DNA of 64,000 nt. It comes from Anagrus nilaparvatae (taxonomy: Eukaryota; Arthropoda; Insecta; Hymenoptera; Mymaridae). Position numbers and translations under genes: made by a program. Numbering within the stretch: position 1 is the first letter of the stretch; every line of letters starts with the position of its first letter. The stretch lies in NCBI GenBank assembly GCA_022575985.1, contig JAKSXM010000014.1:20956001-21020000 (forward strand), read 5' to 3'. The notes under the pieces were generated by a model that made no database searches, was not told the DNA's origin, and worked only from the letters and a program-made list of their open reading frames with translations. Shown piece by piece: positions 12,530 to 24,950 of this stretch.

Positions 12530-13062
12530 CACTTATTTTCAGACTGTAATAGCCAATAAATGAAATTTCCATATTTGGCCAACACTAGCAAGTGATGTAA
12601 CTCATTAATGCCGAAGCAATAAACTTTGGAAATGAATAAAAAAAATAACTTTCTTTGTGAATATGTGGCTAAAAAGTAATTTAAAAATGTATAATTAAAA
12701 TTATGAGTCAAATTGACTGAAAAATACAAAACACATGAATTTGCACGAAAAATATTATGATTATATGTTTTTAAATTAAATTTGATACGTTTTTCATAAA
12801 TTTTTTCAGAATTTGCCTAATAACTACCTTTTCATTCCTGTTTTTAGAGTATGTTTAAGAGTTGTAAGTAAAAAGAAATGATGAATTCTGAAAAAGCATG
12901 AATTCTTAACTAACTTTTTTACCACATATCCATAGAAGAAATTATTTTTTTTGCTCACTTCCAAAACTCATCGCTTCGGTGTTAATGAGTTACATCACTT
13001 GCTAATTTTGGTCAAGTATGGGAATTTCATTTATTGACTATCACAATGAGAAAATAAATGAT
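12530..13062. repeat. Foldback element, ~530 bp
   Basis: Arms at ~12530-12680 and ~12910-13062 are complementary with mismatches. Left: AATAAATGAAATTTCCATA, AGCAAGTGATGTAACTCATT, AATGCCGAAGC. Right: GCTTCGGTGTTAATGAGTTA, CATCACTTGCTAATTTTGG, TATGGGAATTTCATTTATTG. No coding content. Confidence 0.75.
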
Positions 13063-13089
13063 AGTGAAATTCTGAGCTTAAAAATATAG

Positions 13090-13309
13090 TCTCTTAAAGA
13101 AAAAATTTAGATCAGCCAGAAGTCTTTAGGCAGCGTTATACGCAAAAATTCCTGAAAACCCCATTTATTAACAATGAGGCTTGCTGTTCTATGCCCAGAG
13201 GGTCTATGAGATCGAACTAAGGGTATCGGAAGTATTTTCTTGCTTATTTTTTTAATATAAAGTAGGGAAAAGATCTGCCGGATCTAACTCGTACACTCCC
13301 CTTGTCAAA
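13090..13309. repeat. Foldback element, half copy E (right arm)
   Basis: Diverged right-arm copy: CAGCCAGAAG, AACAATGAGGCTTGCTGTTC, CCAGAGGGTCTATG and the terminal CACTCCCCTTGTCA. It lies just after the unrelated inverted repeat at 12530-13062. Confidence 0.5.
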
Positions 13310-14576
13310 TTCACCAAATAAAAAATTTTTTAAAATAATTTAGAACTTGAAAGTCCTTTAGGTCAACCATTATAACAACTTTCTAATTCTAAATTAAAAT
13401 TTTATATCAATTGAAAAATTTTGTTGGCCAGTATCCAGTTGAAATGGCCGGTGAATGTACGTTTTATTTCAAATTCTATAAAATAAAAAAAAAACAGCCA
13501 ATTTAAACGTCGAAATATCAAATAACATATAATAAATATAAGTTAATAGGTATAATAAAATAATTGAATATATTATATGAGAAATAACCTTAAAACCAAT
13601 GAAAACAAGAAGATAAAATTTATTTAACAATTGTAATCTATTAAAAGTTCATCCCATTGTAAGTAACTAAATCTCATTTTCATTATATAATAATAATCAC
13701 GATGAAGAAAATTATTCAGTATATAACAATATAAAATAATCTTCTTCAGTTCTATATTTATATGAACCAAAATATATATACATAACCTAACCCATTGTTT
13801 ACGATACTTACAAGTATATGAGGAAAAGTAAAGACAACGAACGTGACTCGAATTGAATTGTAAAATATAATAAATAAACGAGTCGTGATCTAAAGTAAGT
13901 TAGAAAACGAAACGATAAATGTATTTCACATCATATTGGTAGTAAAGTTTTCTACGAGAACAAACAACTTTATGGTTATGGCCATGCTCTATAATATTTT
14001 ATTATTATTTTATATAAATATGGATATGCAAATCTTTTAGCTTACACAATTTTACATAAAAGAAATATTTTTTTTTTCTTACTAACAATCGAACAAGTAA
14101 TTTTACACTTCCATTATTGGTTATTTTAAGAGGAAAAAATTTTAAATATATGTAAATACACGAATTTAAAATATGCTCTTTTTTAAAGCTTTTCAATACT
14201 TTTATTAAAACATATAATAATACGTGTAAAGAGACAATATATTCAGTTAGCTTTTTTTCTATTTCTGCTTCCTTATAAATTTTAGATCCTTTTTTTCTTA
14301 CGTAAACTTAGGAATTAAGTATGAGAAAAAAAAGGAAATAAAATTGTCGCATCTAGTGAAAATTTATGCAGTTTTTTTCAGGAGAAAGATTTTTTTTTTT
14401 TTAAGTGTGACATTTTAGTTATTCACATAAAATAAAAAGTTTTAAAAAAAATGTATTCAATATTTATTTCAACCGCTGATTTTAATCCTTTTTTTTGTAA
14501 ATTAAAAATATTTATTAGGTACTGATGCATTTTCTTATTTTCAGTATTTTTAAATTAAATTAATATTTTTAAATTA
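13310..14576. other. Non-coding AT-rich DNA
   Basis: Nothing recognised. 13800-13990 has low repetitiveness (GACAACGAACGTGACTCGAA, AACGAGTCGTGATC) and could be a conserved block. Confidence 0.35.
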
Positions 14577-14999
14577 AAAGACAGAATCCAACGTTTAAAC
14601 AACTCATGTTTACGCTATATTTTTGGAGTACGTAGAGACACCCATATAACTCCATATAGGGAAAGGCTAGGCTGGTTGACTACCAACTCTCGTAGGTTTT
14701 ATTTTACAGCTATATATATGTATAAAATTTTAAGGATACGTCAACCTGAATATCTACTTGATTTTTTTGATAAACATATACCTAAATCGACCAGCAGATA
14801 TGAACAGTTAACCAGGGAATTATCTCTCCCAAAATTGGGAAAATGGTATGGTGACTCATCTTTTCAAATACAGGGTGTTAAAGGGTGGAACTCATTACCA
14901 ACTTCTATTAAATTCCTTCCCTCAATTAACTCCTTCAAGTCAGCACTCTTTAGTTACTTAAGATCCTCATATCACACATTTGATGACTCAGTATTTTAA
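14577..14999 (+). pseudogene. CR1/L2-type ORF2, C-terminal 140 residues
   Basis: Open from 14577 (KDRIQRLNNSCLRYIFGVRR) to the stop at 14997-14999. It holds the characteristic C-terminal tract after the RT of CR1/L2-like proteins: RDTHITPYRERLGWL, SRRFYFTAIYMYKILRIRQP, YLLDFFDKHIP, SSFQIQGVKGWNSLPTSIK and INSFKSALFSYL. No RT or endonuclease is left; the true frame starts upstream of the first ATG because the element is 5'-truncated. The frame is undamaged in what remains. Homology is to the same tract in the 28-kb element. Confidence 0.85.
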
Positions 15000-15353
15000 C
15001 CATATGATACTTGACTTCTACTTTGAATGTGATTATTCAATCATTATAATATTTATACAACAAACCTGCATTGTCATTTTGCCATTAAATGGATTTTACT
15101 TATATTTTAATATACATTTATAACATAAATTACGTTAAAGACTGTTCATATCATGTTTCATTTTTATTTATTATTTTATTTTTACTTTAATTTTATCTTA
15201 TGTAAATATATTTAAAATTGTTGTATAATTACTAATTAATTTATTGTTACTGATTCAAATTATTTATAATTGTTACTATCATGTATACAAAATTTTTGTA
15301 GTGGACAAATAAAGCATACTATACTATACTATACTATACTATACTATACTATT
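14577..15353 (+). mobile_element. CR1/L2-type non-LTR retrotransposon, 3' fragment with (ATACT)n tail
   Basis: A 5'-truncated copy holding only the end of ORF2, a ~310-bp 3' UTR, and a terminal pentanucleotide tail. ACAAATAAAG at about 15304 is followed by seven ATACT units (15316-15350). Microsatellite-like 3' ends without poly(A) are typical of CR1/L2-group elements. The same ACAAATAAAG block precedes the tail of the element at 27976-30454, so the two belong to related families. Confidence 0.85.
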
Positions 15354-17927
15354 CTATACGATTTTTATTAAAAATTTGATAATTCAACTACAGGAATAAA
15401 AAACAAAAACCTTACAACTCATATTCTTGTATTGAACTCTACTGTTATTACACTGAACTCTTTATATATTTTTCTTCTTTCAGTACTTTGATGCAATCTT
15501 AGACTGTTGAAATTCAAGTCTTGCATATCTTGTTCGTCATATTTTAATAAAGAAAGGCTTAGTTTTTAAATAGGCGAAATTTTAAATTAAAAGATTAAGA
15601 TATCTCATAATTACACTAATATCAATAAAAATTTAGAAGCATTATATTATTGTAAAAAAAGGTAAATACATGAATGCTGTTGAAGAGTTTTTTTATATAT
15701 GTGGAACATCAAAAAAATCCACATTTGTTATTAAATGATCAATTAATTTTCAATTCAAATTATTTATATGATACAGCAATAAAATATTTACATCATAATA
15801 ATAATCATAATAATTCAAAATAAAATATAAATAAATAATAAATAATGTATGCTTGTATATGTAAAAGATAAAATTTTAAATGTATATATATAATAATTTA
15901 CCTTCAGTATAATTCGTTATATCAAAGAGATGACACAAAAATAAAACTTTTTTTAAATCTTTGAAAATGAGATTACATATCTCGAAACGCGTCAGTTTAC
16001 AATGATTGACTATTATACGGAATAAATAAATTTTATTTAAAAAAAAATTTATTGTTCTTAATTTATTTTTTAAAATAACTCATTTTTTTAAGGAATTTTT
16101 TTATTTTTTATATTAAATTAATCAAACTTAATCAGAAAATTCTTTATTATTTAATATAAAAGCTCTTAAAAACATAAAAAGATAAATCCTTTTGTCCAAT
16201 CGAAATTTTTTTTCTCATGAATATCCTACTATTAATTTTGTAATACTATGCATAACTAATTACAAAGGTTTAAAGCATTCTACTTAATAACAAGTAATAA
16301 TAATTAACAAAAATTTACATATACGCATTAAAATCAAAGTCATATTCATAAAACAGAGTCTATTTAGTAGTAGTAACAGGAGTAGTAGTTGTAGGATGAT
16401 TTGAAGTAGACGTTTTTGTTGTAGTAGTTTCTAAATCCATTGATAATATTGTTGGCCCAATCTTGTAAAATAAAATGGTCTATCACATCTTAAAGAACAG
16501 GTAAAACTAGAGGGTGTTACGTCCTTAATTGGACGTTTAATTAAATTTAGATTCTTTTCTTGAATAGGCAATCAAACCTAATCAAAAATTGAATCCAATC
16601 TGTTTTGGATATCCTCGAAATTTATTCTAGATATCCGGGACCTGATATTGATATTTTTCGCAATTTATTTTAATTAGTTAAATAAATAAAACTAAAATAT
16701 TTAAATAAGTAAATAAACTGACTTGTTTTTTTTCTTGAACCAAAAAAAAGGAATATAACGACAACGAGTGCTTTTATTAGCACACAAAAAATATTCAGAT
16801 ACCCAAAAGGTAAAAGTGCTTTTTAGCACAAACAAAAAAAGGAACTATAAAAATTGTTAAATAAAAAGACAACGATTAAACTAATTGAATTTAATAAACA
16901 AAATAATTAAATTGACAAATTGACAAAATAAAAAAAAAAATATAAAGTGCAAAAATAAAAAAGGGAAAGTTAATGTCAACCCTTTAAAATTATTTTTTTA
17001 ATTATGGCCAGATGTTAACGAGTACTGATTAAAAATCACTTCCGATAGGCCTTTTAACCATTTTGCCCCATACAAACTTTTTTGTCTCCCACTAATTTAA
17101 TTCATTTTTTTATTAATGAGTATGACAATAACTCCCACCTTCCTATTTATGCATTATCAATAATAATTTACGAATATCTAATCAAAGCATAACGCGTGAA
17201 CGATATTCATAAATAAAATTATTGAATGAGCTTTTTCTTATATATTTTATATATAAAAATTAAATGTTAGTATTTAATGATTTTTAATTTATAATTAAAA
17301 TCCTATTTTAAAATAAAATTTAAATGTTAGTAAATAATTAAGCTCCTTTTAAAAATTAAAGCTCTAGGTCATTAAGAAATATAACGTCAGGTCATGCACT
17401 CAATTTTAAAGATTTTTTTTATTAAAATACATGCATGATCAGACGTCACAAGGGGAATTCATAAAAATAAAAAAAAATTTTAATTTATAGTTATATTCTC
17501 TTCTCAAAAATTAATTAATATATATAACTAAATCTTTTCATCGATTTTGTCTGATTGGCAATTTCTTTTAAGGAAAATTTAAGATTTTATATTTAAGAAA
17601 ATTTAAAATTTATTATTTAAATTTAAATTTAAGCCTGGTTAGGAGAAATCGACTTTTGAGAAAAAGCAGCCTATCCGAATCTAAAAGGAAAAAATTTTTC
17701 ATGTTAATGAGAGTTTTTAACAGAAAAAATAAGAAAAATTATCCCTCGTTTTTCTTACATTTTTTATACAAGTCCAAAACACAAAAATGGCTGCCAAAAA
17801 TCGAGATTTCGCTCTGGAAGGCTAAAACTTGGGTTGGTGACTTATTTTTGGTGGCACATGAAGAAAAAAACATTTTTGGCAGTTTTGAAGACCCAACCAT
17901 ACATTTTACACACGCTTCATTTAAATC
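15354..17927. other. Non-coding AT-rich DNA
   Basis: Holds the isolated CGAAACG hairpin (15960). AGTGCTTTTATTAGCACA (16768) and AGTGCTTTTTAGCACA (16817) form a short direct pair, each palindromic. No coding exon. The open frame at 17656-17937 is not protein-like and runs into the MITE. Confidence 0.4.
15960..15990 (+). repeat. Isolated hairpin + CGAAACG motif (PLE-type)
   Basis: TTTGAAAATGA is followed by the stem GAGAT-TACAT-ATCTC and then GAAACGCGTC. The layout matches the motif next to the PLE frame, with a different stem sequence, suggesting a remnant of another PLE subfamily. Flanks are featureless AT-rich DNA. Confidence 0.45.
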
Positions 17928-18302
17928 TACACTGTAAAAAGTAACTTTCTAAATTAGTAAATTTTCAAAAAATTTTGTAAATATTCGAAAAAAATCGTAT
18001 ATTTACTAAATTTAGTATTTTAACAAAAAATACGAGTATTCTCGATTTTTTTTGTGAATTCGCAAGAAAAATTGATAATTCACAATTTTTTTCGAAAATT
18101 TACAAAAAATAGTTGTAAATTTACAATTTTTTTCTTAAAATCACAAAAAAAATCGAGAAATTTCGAATTTTTCGATAATATACTAAATTTAGTAAATTTA
18201 CAATTTTTATCAAATATTTACAAATTTTTTTAAAATAAACTAATTTTTCGAAAAAATTCTATTTTTTTTTGTAAATCTAAGAAAGTTACTTTTTACAGTG
18301 TA
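17928..18302. mobile_element. MITE, ~370 bp, TA-flanked, Tc1/mariner-like ends
   Basis: TA-CACTGTAAAAAGTAACTTTC at 17928 and its complement GAAAGTTACTTTTTACAGTG-TA ending at 18302 form 20-bp TIRs with a TA at both outer edges. The interior is A/T-rich with repeated TTTACAAATTTTT-like words and no open frame. A non-autonomous Tc1/mariner-type element is the simplest reading. Confidence 0.75.
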
Positions 18303-18394
18303 CCCACTACATTTTTATCAATTTTTTAGAATTTTTGAAAATAGAACATTGACAGGTAAAACTAATTTTACTATAAAAGGTATATATTTCAAAT

Positions 18395-18500
18395 CTCATT
18401 GGAATTAGAAGTCTTGGTCACAACAGACCCCCAAAAACCTTAATAAAAACTAAAAAGTTTTTTTATGCTTTATTTAATATTTCCGGCCCATGAACAGAAC
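18395..18500. repeat. Dispersed repeat, copy 1 (shared with 57460-57560)
   Basis: CTCATTGGAATTAGAAGTCT, TCACAACAGACCCCCAAAAA, then TTTTTTATG-TTTATTTAAT and CCGGCCCATGAACAG. The 57-kb copy keeps the same order. Confidence 0.55.
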
Positions 18501-19908
18501 CTCTGCACATTGGTTGGAAAAATTAAGATATCATTACTATATAAAAAAAATTTTTTTGTTTGATCTTTAAGACCCACTTAAGACCCGGAGAAAAAATTTT
18601 AAAATTTTGAATTTTTAAAAAATTGTTTTTCGAGCATCTTTAGCCCTGGTGGGGGTGAGTAACAATTCCCTTCAATTTTTTGACAATTTTACAAATCTTC
18701 TACGTCCGTTTACCTGCTGTTATATCTTTAATGGATCTTATTAAATATCTAATGAAGACAATTAATGATAATAATTAAAAATTAAATATGATAGAATTAG
18801 AAATAGTACAATTTTATTATATTAAATGAAGTAAATAGTATATGCATAAAAAGGAGATAAATTCAAACAAATCGAAGTTGATTTCCAACTCATCGATACT
18901 GTCATAAAGCGTCTTCGGGCAGTATTTTAATATTCCTGTTACGATAACGCATGAATAAATTCACGACTAAAAAAAAAGATATATATATAACGTGTGAACG
19001 GTAGCTTACAGCTCATGAATTTTCAGAGTTTTTAGTGAAGCGCGATTTCTTCACATAAATTTCAAAAACGCCCTTCGAATCTGATTTTTTTTATATTCTT
19101 TGTAGTAAAATAAAATAAAAAAAAAAAGTAAAGAAAAAGGATAAGCAGAACGAATTTAAACAGCGAAAGAACTCTAAATGTTTGCACTCATATACAGAAA
19201 GTTTCTTTGAAAAAGAAGAAGAATAAAAAAAAAATAAAGTAGTGGAAAAGTTTGCATCAGATCCATCTTAAGTAAGAAATGAAGAAATCCAAGAGTGAAG
19301 GAGCATCTTAACATGCATGAATGAATTTTAATATATATATAAACAAATAATTTAAGCATTATTATAACTATAAAAGAAAAGTATATTTGACTTTTATTTC
19401 AGTTTTATTTATGTAAATTTTTTTCTTTTTACAATAATAATAATAATAATGTTTACTTGATATTATATTCAATTATAAAACGTTAAAATTCGGCCAATTC
19501 ATTCTATAATATCAGTTCATTATAATTTTCAAAAGAGATTCTTAAGTATTGTACTTAATCTTTCGTATAACTTAAGATATAGACTGTAAGTTGAGAATTA
19601 ATTTCTAGGTTTGCACTTGGTTATAATATAATAGATGTTAAACAATATAGAAGAACATGTTAATCCAAGTAACATACTTAATAATTTTTCCGGAGACATT
19701 TATGGCTGTATTATCACCCTCATATTTTACAGAATAATGAACGTCTTAATATTTCTTTGTCATAAGCACGCACTTACTTACGTTTTCTTAGACTTATAAG
19801 GTGTATATTCTTTGTTTATAATAACACGTGTAGGTGCAAGCATAAATGCTCTTTTCTTTTTTATTTATGAACAAATATTTTTTTTTAGGCTCATTTTTGA
19901 AAAACTTT
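18501..19908. other. Non-coding AT-rich DNA
   Basis: 18890-19060 is compositionally complex (GTCATAAAGCGTCTTCGGGC, TTACGATAACGCATGAATAA) and might be a conserved non-coding element. Otherwise low-complexity A/T tracts. Confidence 0.35.
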
Positions 19909-20220
19909 TAACTGGTTTGTGTATTCACACAACCAGCGAGCATGGAACATCTTCACTTATAACAGTTTTAAGATCTTGGTTTTAAGCTATACTCCCTAAT
20001 TATTATAAGTCCTAGAATCAAAATTATAAAAGCCCCTAAATTGAAATTATCCAAAGTCCATTAACCTAAAAAATTCTAGGGCCCTAGAAGTCCCTAAATC
20101 GAAAGTATTCTCTATTTGACTATTGGAACCCCCCCCCTCTAAAAACGTAACTTTTTCACTCCTCCCCCTATCAAAATAGACTTTTACCGGTACACCTCCC
20201 TATGAATATCTTCCATGTGA
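19909..20220. repeat. CATGGAACATGTTTA-family repeat, copy 1
   Basis: Starts AACTGGTTTGTGTATTCACA, then GCATGGAACATC. The middle holds degenerate ~24-bp units (ATTATAAGTCCTAGAATCAA, AAATTATCCAAAGTCC). It then has a C-rich block (AACCCCCCCCCTCT) and ends CTCCCTATGAATATCTTCCA. Same order of blocks as the copies at 33.4 and 35.8 kb. Confidence 0.65.
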
Positions 20221-20509
20221 AAAATAGTTTTCTTTAATAAAGCTTAATGTTTTTCATAAAATTTTTGAACAAGTCTATAGGCAAGTGTTACTATTGATAT
20301 TGATATTAGTATTTGTTAAACCTCCATTCTGAACTCCATATGTAGGTTTTGACAGAGGTCAGCAACAACTGCTCATGCTGTCACATTCTACACTATTTTA
20401 ATTTTCTATTTATTTATCTATTTTAATGGGTTGAGGATGTGAAAGCTCTATTGTAGTGACAGTATTATTTTATAATATTTGAGTCCCAGTGTGGCTTGTT
20501 TGAGCATTA

Positions 20510-20766
20510 AATCTATGGTCCAGAAGGTACGCGTCCACTCCCAAACCCCACACCGTCTTATAGTGCCCTGGAAGCACTTCGGGCCGCGTTATCTACATAA
20601 TGTTAATTTTTTTTTTTTAAACATTATGCGGATGCTTTAGTCCTAGAGAACCCACGGTAGAACAACATTAGCAAAGAAAAAAAACTTAATGCTGTTATAG
20701 CCGGGAATTGAACCACGAATCTTCAGGTCCGAAGTCCAAAGCCCTAACTACAGAGCTACCGAGGAT
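20510..20766 (-). mobile_element. tRNA-derived SINE or tRNA pseudogene with pol III A and B boxes
   Basis: On the minus strand TAGCTCTGTAGTTAGGGC (20741-20758) fits an A box and GGTTCAATTCC (20703-20713) a B box at tRNA-like spacing, with GGACTTCGGACC between them. The acceptor and T stems do not pair properly, so it is not a working tRNA. Downstream (to ~20510) is a relatively GC-rich body with CGGCCCGAAGTGCTTCCAGG and GACGGTGTGGGGTTTGGGAG, which favours a SINE. The 3' end is uncertain and only one copy is seen in the window. Confidence 0.6.
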
Positions 20767-21922
20767 CTTGACTATAGGCAATTATAATAAGTATTAAAAG
20801 CCTCATGGACATGAAACTTCAGATACTACAGCGTGAATATGCAAGTCTAATTAATGCTTGACTTTGCTGGATTATAAGGCTTGTGATTATGCCATAGCAT
20901 CTAAATAGTATTTGTATTGATACTTTCCTTAAACTGAAGTCAGACATGTTTTATTGGTTAAGACACAAGTGTCAAAATTTCGCATGCAAAGTTTCTAAGA
21001 AGTTGCTACACTTAAAATGCACTCAAAATTTAAAATTTTTTAAATATATAATGATTATTTTTAAGATATCCATAAATTATGCAATGAAGAAAATATCTTT
21101 TAATAGAAAATTAAGTCTATAAAAAACAATTAATAAGTTTAAAAAAAATTTAATTGATTAAATTAGATTTTACTAGTATGCTTTGCTTATTGTATAAAAT
21201 AATTAAGTAATTAAAATGTATTACCTTTGCTGTAAGTTTTATTCTCCGAAGTGAAATTCAAGCAGACTTAAATGACGAACGTGTAACTTGTACTTTTGCA
21301 TTTTCTTGGTTGATATAACTTTCTCTACTTAAACTTATTAAAGTGAGATATAGTAAATGATAATAAGAAAAAGATAGAAATAGTATATATAAATAGAAAA
21401 TGTTCTATATATATTTACATTATAATATATATAGTATGTTACGTGTATGTCTAAATATACCCACGAGTTAACCTTATAACTAATTGCATGCACACCGACA
21501 AATAAATGCAAATGACATTAACTTTCCGTTGCTAATTACGATTAGTAAGCGCTAGGAAATCATCAGCTGCTGTTAGCATTGGAATTCACGTTATGTCGTT
21601 GAAATTCGTGGAAATTTAGAAATTAATATATGAAATTTAACTACTGGAGCAAACTAAATGCATCAAATATATTTAATTTATTTATAAATATCATTTTAAC
21701 TTTTTAGTTAACTAATAGAATAGTTTAATAAATATAAAAGAAATGAATTAAATTTAATTATCATTTACATTCAATATAAAAAATTATGGATAATAAGTTT
21801 ATTAAATAATACTTACAAGTTAAAAGCTCAAATATATTTTTAAATAAGCAGGATCCTTAAATACTTGTGATGCTCGAGCCATTGGCCATTACCTTGTTGG
21901 TTATGGATTATCTCTTAGTATT
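20767..21922. other. Non-coding; candidate regulatory block at 21475-21625
   Basis: 21475-21625 packs TAATTGCATGC, TGCAAATGACATTAACTTTC, GCTAATTACGATTAGTAAGC and an E-box CATCAGCTGCTG into 150 bp of low-repeat sequence. Homeodomain-like ATTA sites and an E-box together are typical of neural enhancers, but this is pattern recognition only. Confidence 0.35.
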
Positions 21923-22360
21923 TCAGACTCCAGTAAATGTACTCCAGTAAAGAGAAATGGGAGTTTCAAGTTTCCGGGCAACACCAGAATTGGTGTAACT
22001 TAGATTTTTCCGGTCACTAATCACGAGTTGCGAGGTCTTTTCTATAACAAATGTGCGTAACAGCCTTAAATATGCAAAAACTACCTCTAAAAAGGAGTAT
22101 TTTTGATGCAGTAGAACGTTAAATGTCCAGATTAGGTCTATATAGGTTCCTTGGTCGCTGATTACAAACTTTGGGGCCCTGATTACCAAAAATTGACGCT
22201 TTAGCCATAAATAATCAAAAACTACCTCTGAATTGTGTATTTTTTAAGTACGTCATGTTTTTGCAAATTTAAGGGTGACTCGCCAACTTTGAGTACCCAG
22301 GACCCTGAAATTCGTGATCAGTGACCTGAAAAACCCAGTAGGATAAAATGTGGACTCTAA
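21923..22360. repeat. Second copy of the CCCTGATTACCAAAAATTG repeat family
   Basis: GGGGCCCTGATTACCAAAAA (22169) matches the block at ~48690. Internal partial duplication: AAAAACTACCTCTAAAAAGG (22077) and AAAAACTACCTCTGAATTGT (22210). An open frame here on the minus strand reads VISDQG and VISDRKN as translated repeats and is not taken as a gene. Confidence 0.5.
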
Positions 22361-24839
22361 AAGCGTTAAAATAGCAAACAAACTCCTTTTAGGGTTAGTT
22401 TCTTCTAATTTAAGGGTCAAATATTTTTGCAAATATTAATTTTAGTATAAAAAAAAAACTATAATATCTATTACGGATACTAGTAGTGAGGATGAAGAAA
22501 TTCAATTGGAAATTTCAGTACAGATCCATTATCAACATCAAAAAAAATTAAACGTGATTCTACAAAAAATTAAAAAATTTAACAAATCATTTCTACTGAT
22601 TCTTTTGATGACATGCAAGAACTGCCATAAGCATGTTTAAAATACAAAAAAAAATGTGGTTGTTTTAATTAAAATGCTGCGCAAAACACATTTGATAGTA
22701 AAATAGTAACAAAATTTTTCAGACATTAAGTTTTCACTTACCAAGGGCGTCCCGCGACGCGCTTATGTTTTTTTTATTGTTTACCGCACAACACTTACCT
22801 TTTCATTACATTTTTTTTGAATTTTTATGTTTAACAAGGTCCAAATACTTAAAATTTTAAGTCATCCTGCTACAAATGAAAAAATAAATTCTGCGTGTTA
22901 TTCTTATGGGATCTTTTATTAATGCGGACGGTCGCCACACGGACGTTGGCGACATTTTGGTATATTATAGAAATAGTCTGTATTACAACCATCAAATTTT
23001 CTCAAACTCTGGTTAGCTATTATTTTTTCATCAAAATACATCACTGAACATGATAAGTAAAGTAAAATCGAGCATACGCCTGAAGAAAATGACATGTATG
23101 GTGTCGATATTTTTTTTTTGTAAAGGCATTTTAAAAATTTAATAGTTTTAATTCTTATAGTTAAAGTTTTCAAATTTAAATTTTAAGTATTCCACGGTTT
23201 ATATATGAGTATTTAAGTAAGAAAAAAATTACAACAGTGCTTTTAAAAATATAAATAAAACAGTGCGCACGCATTAAATGTGGAAAGCTTAAAAAAAGCT
23301 GAAATTAAGGACAGACTTATATATGAGGATAAGCTAAGAGGACTGCATGAAAATTTATTTTGAGAAAAAAAATATATTTTTGGGACCTAAATACGTCATA
23401 TGCATCCTACAGTTTATAGTTAAGCAAAAGAACAGCGAACTTTTTTAACATTTTGAGCACATAAGCTCATGAAAACTTTTTTGTTAATTCACCAATATAT
23501 ACGCAGTTGATTTGGACATTGAAAAAAAATATTTACGAACTTGAAAAAAAAAAGTGTGAAAGAGCTTCCGTTTCGGATATAAGTAGGGGGGGGGGTACTA
23601 TGTATACCGTTCCTGTGAAAAGAACCTATATATATATATTCTTTGCTGAAATATAAAAGTAAACTCATTTTATCATTATTTCAACTTTTTAATTGCTTAG
23701 TATTTTTATACATAAATACATAAATTAAGATAAAATAAGAAATAAAAATCATACAATGAAATGCATTATTTTAATTTATATGTAAATAGGTATATACATA
23801 TATATATATATATATAGTAAGTATATATTTCTTTTCACATAAACTTATTTAGAATCAAAAAGATTTAAAATAAAATCAAAGTAAGCTTATGATCATGTTT
23901 TCGAAAATTTCCATCGAAAAGCTTTGTGATTCGTCAAAGCTTCAAGTATAGAAGTAAATACTTTAAGAAAATAAAATAGTCTTAAAAATAAAAGAGATTT
24001 TTCTTATAAACTTGTCTTATAAAATGAGGTTAAATTATGTGGGCGAAAACTAGTATAATATACTTTTGGCTTGTCTTTTTTTTTAATTTAATTTCTTTTT
24101 TACTTAAATTTTCCTTTAAGGCATTAAATAAAGATTTTAAGAAAAGTGAAGGTCCACAATAAACTTTTCCTTATACATTGCCTGTAGGCGAATATCTAAA
24201 TAACTTTCATCTTTGTATATAAGAAAATTTACAGTATGTCATTAATGCGCTTACCTTATTAAATAACTCAAGTTTTAATAATGACAATATTAGTATCATA
24301 ATTTTTTAATATAAAATAATGATAATAATAATTATGATATATTTATTTTCAAAGAATGCATTATTCAAATAAAAAAAGAAAATGAAGTATAAAAAAGAGT
24401 AGAATACACACAAAAGAATCTTGACTTTTTTTTCTCTATTCTATTTTACATAATGTTCATGTACTACTTACGTTCGGACATTTTATTTTTTCATCTTTCA
24501 TATATATAATATAATATCCTATATGTCTGATACAGTTTTCTTTCTTAAAAAACTTATTGATTTTCTGGCACTTTTTGAAAGGTTCAACCATCGACTTATG
24601 AATTCTTTTATTCTTTCATATTATATTATATTACATAGACGTAGCTTTGAATATTTTATAAAGAAATATTAAAATTTACCTTACTTTTTGATTTATTTAT
24701 GCGTTAACAGTATACTAACAATATCAAGGATCAAATATTTTATTTATTTAATAAATATTTTAAGAAATAATATGAATACCGAAGCTGTTAGATTATTCTT
24801 TGTTTGAACAATAAAGTATTTTTATGGTATATCTAGGGC
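22361..24839. other. Non-coding; scattered remnants
   Basis: 22480-22560 reads briefly like acidic coding sequence (TDTSSEDEEIQLEIS) but is soon closed and unassigned. 22920-22950 has a short CpG-rich hairpin, GGTCGCCACACGGACGTTGG then CGAC. An eleven-G run lies at about 23586. No gene. Confidence 0.35.
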
Positions 24840-24950
24840 AGAAAAGGACTAAATACTCTGAGTTATCCTAAAGGATGTGGTATCTCCCCCTCACCAAAAA
24901 ATGAAATGCTTGAAATAACCCTCCTGCCATGTTCCATGTTAAGAATCCCT
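24840..24950. repeat. CATGGAACATGTTTA-family repeat, end fragment (copy 7)
   Basis: GTGGTATCTCCCCCTCACC, GAAATGCTTGAAATAACCCT and CTGCCATGTTCCATGTTAAG match the C-rich end of the family. Confidence 0.45.

Noticed and set aside
20692..20766. Functional tRNA gene on the minus strand
   Set aside because: Acceptor and T stems do not pair; only A and B boxes are kept, so SINE or pseudogene is preferred.
21923..22189. 88-codon frame with VISDQG/VISDRKN
   Set aside because: The similarity between its two halves comes from internal duplication in a dispersed repeat; no known family.
22480..22560. Acidic piggyBac-like N-terminal fragment (TDTSSEDEEIQ)
   Set aside because: Too short and followed by stops; no transposase core nearby.
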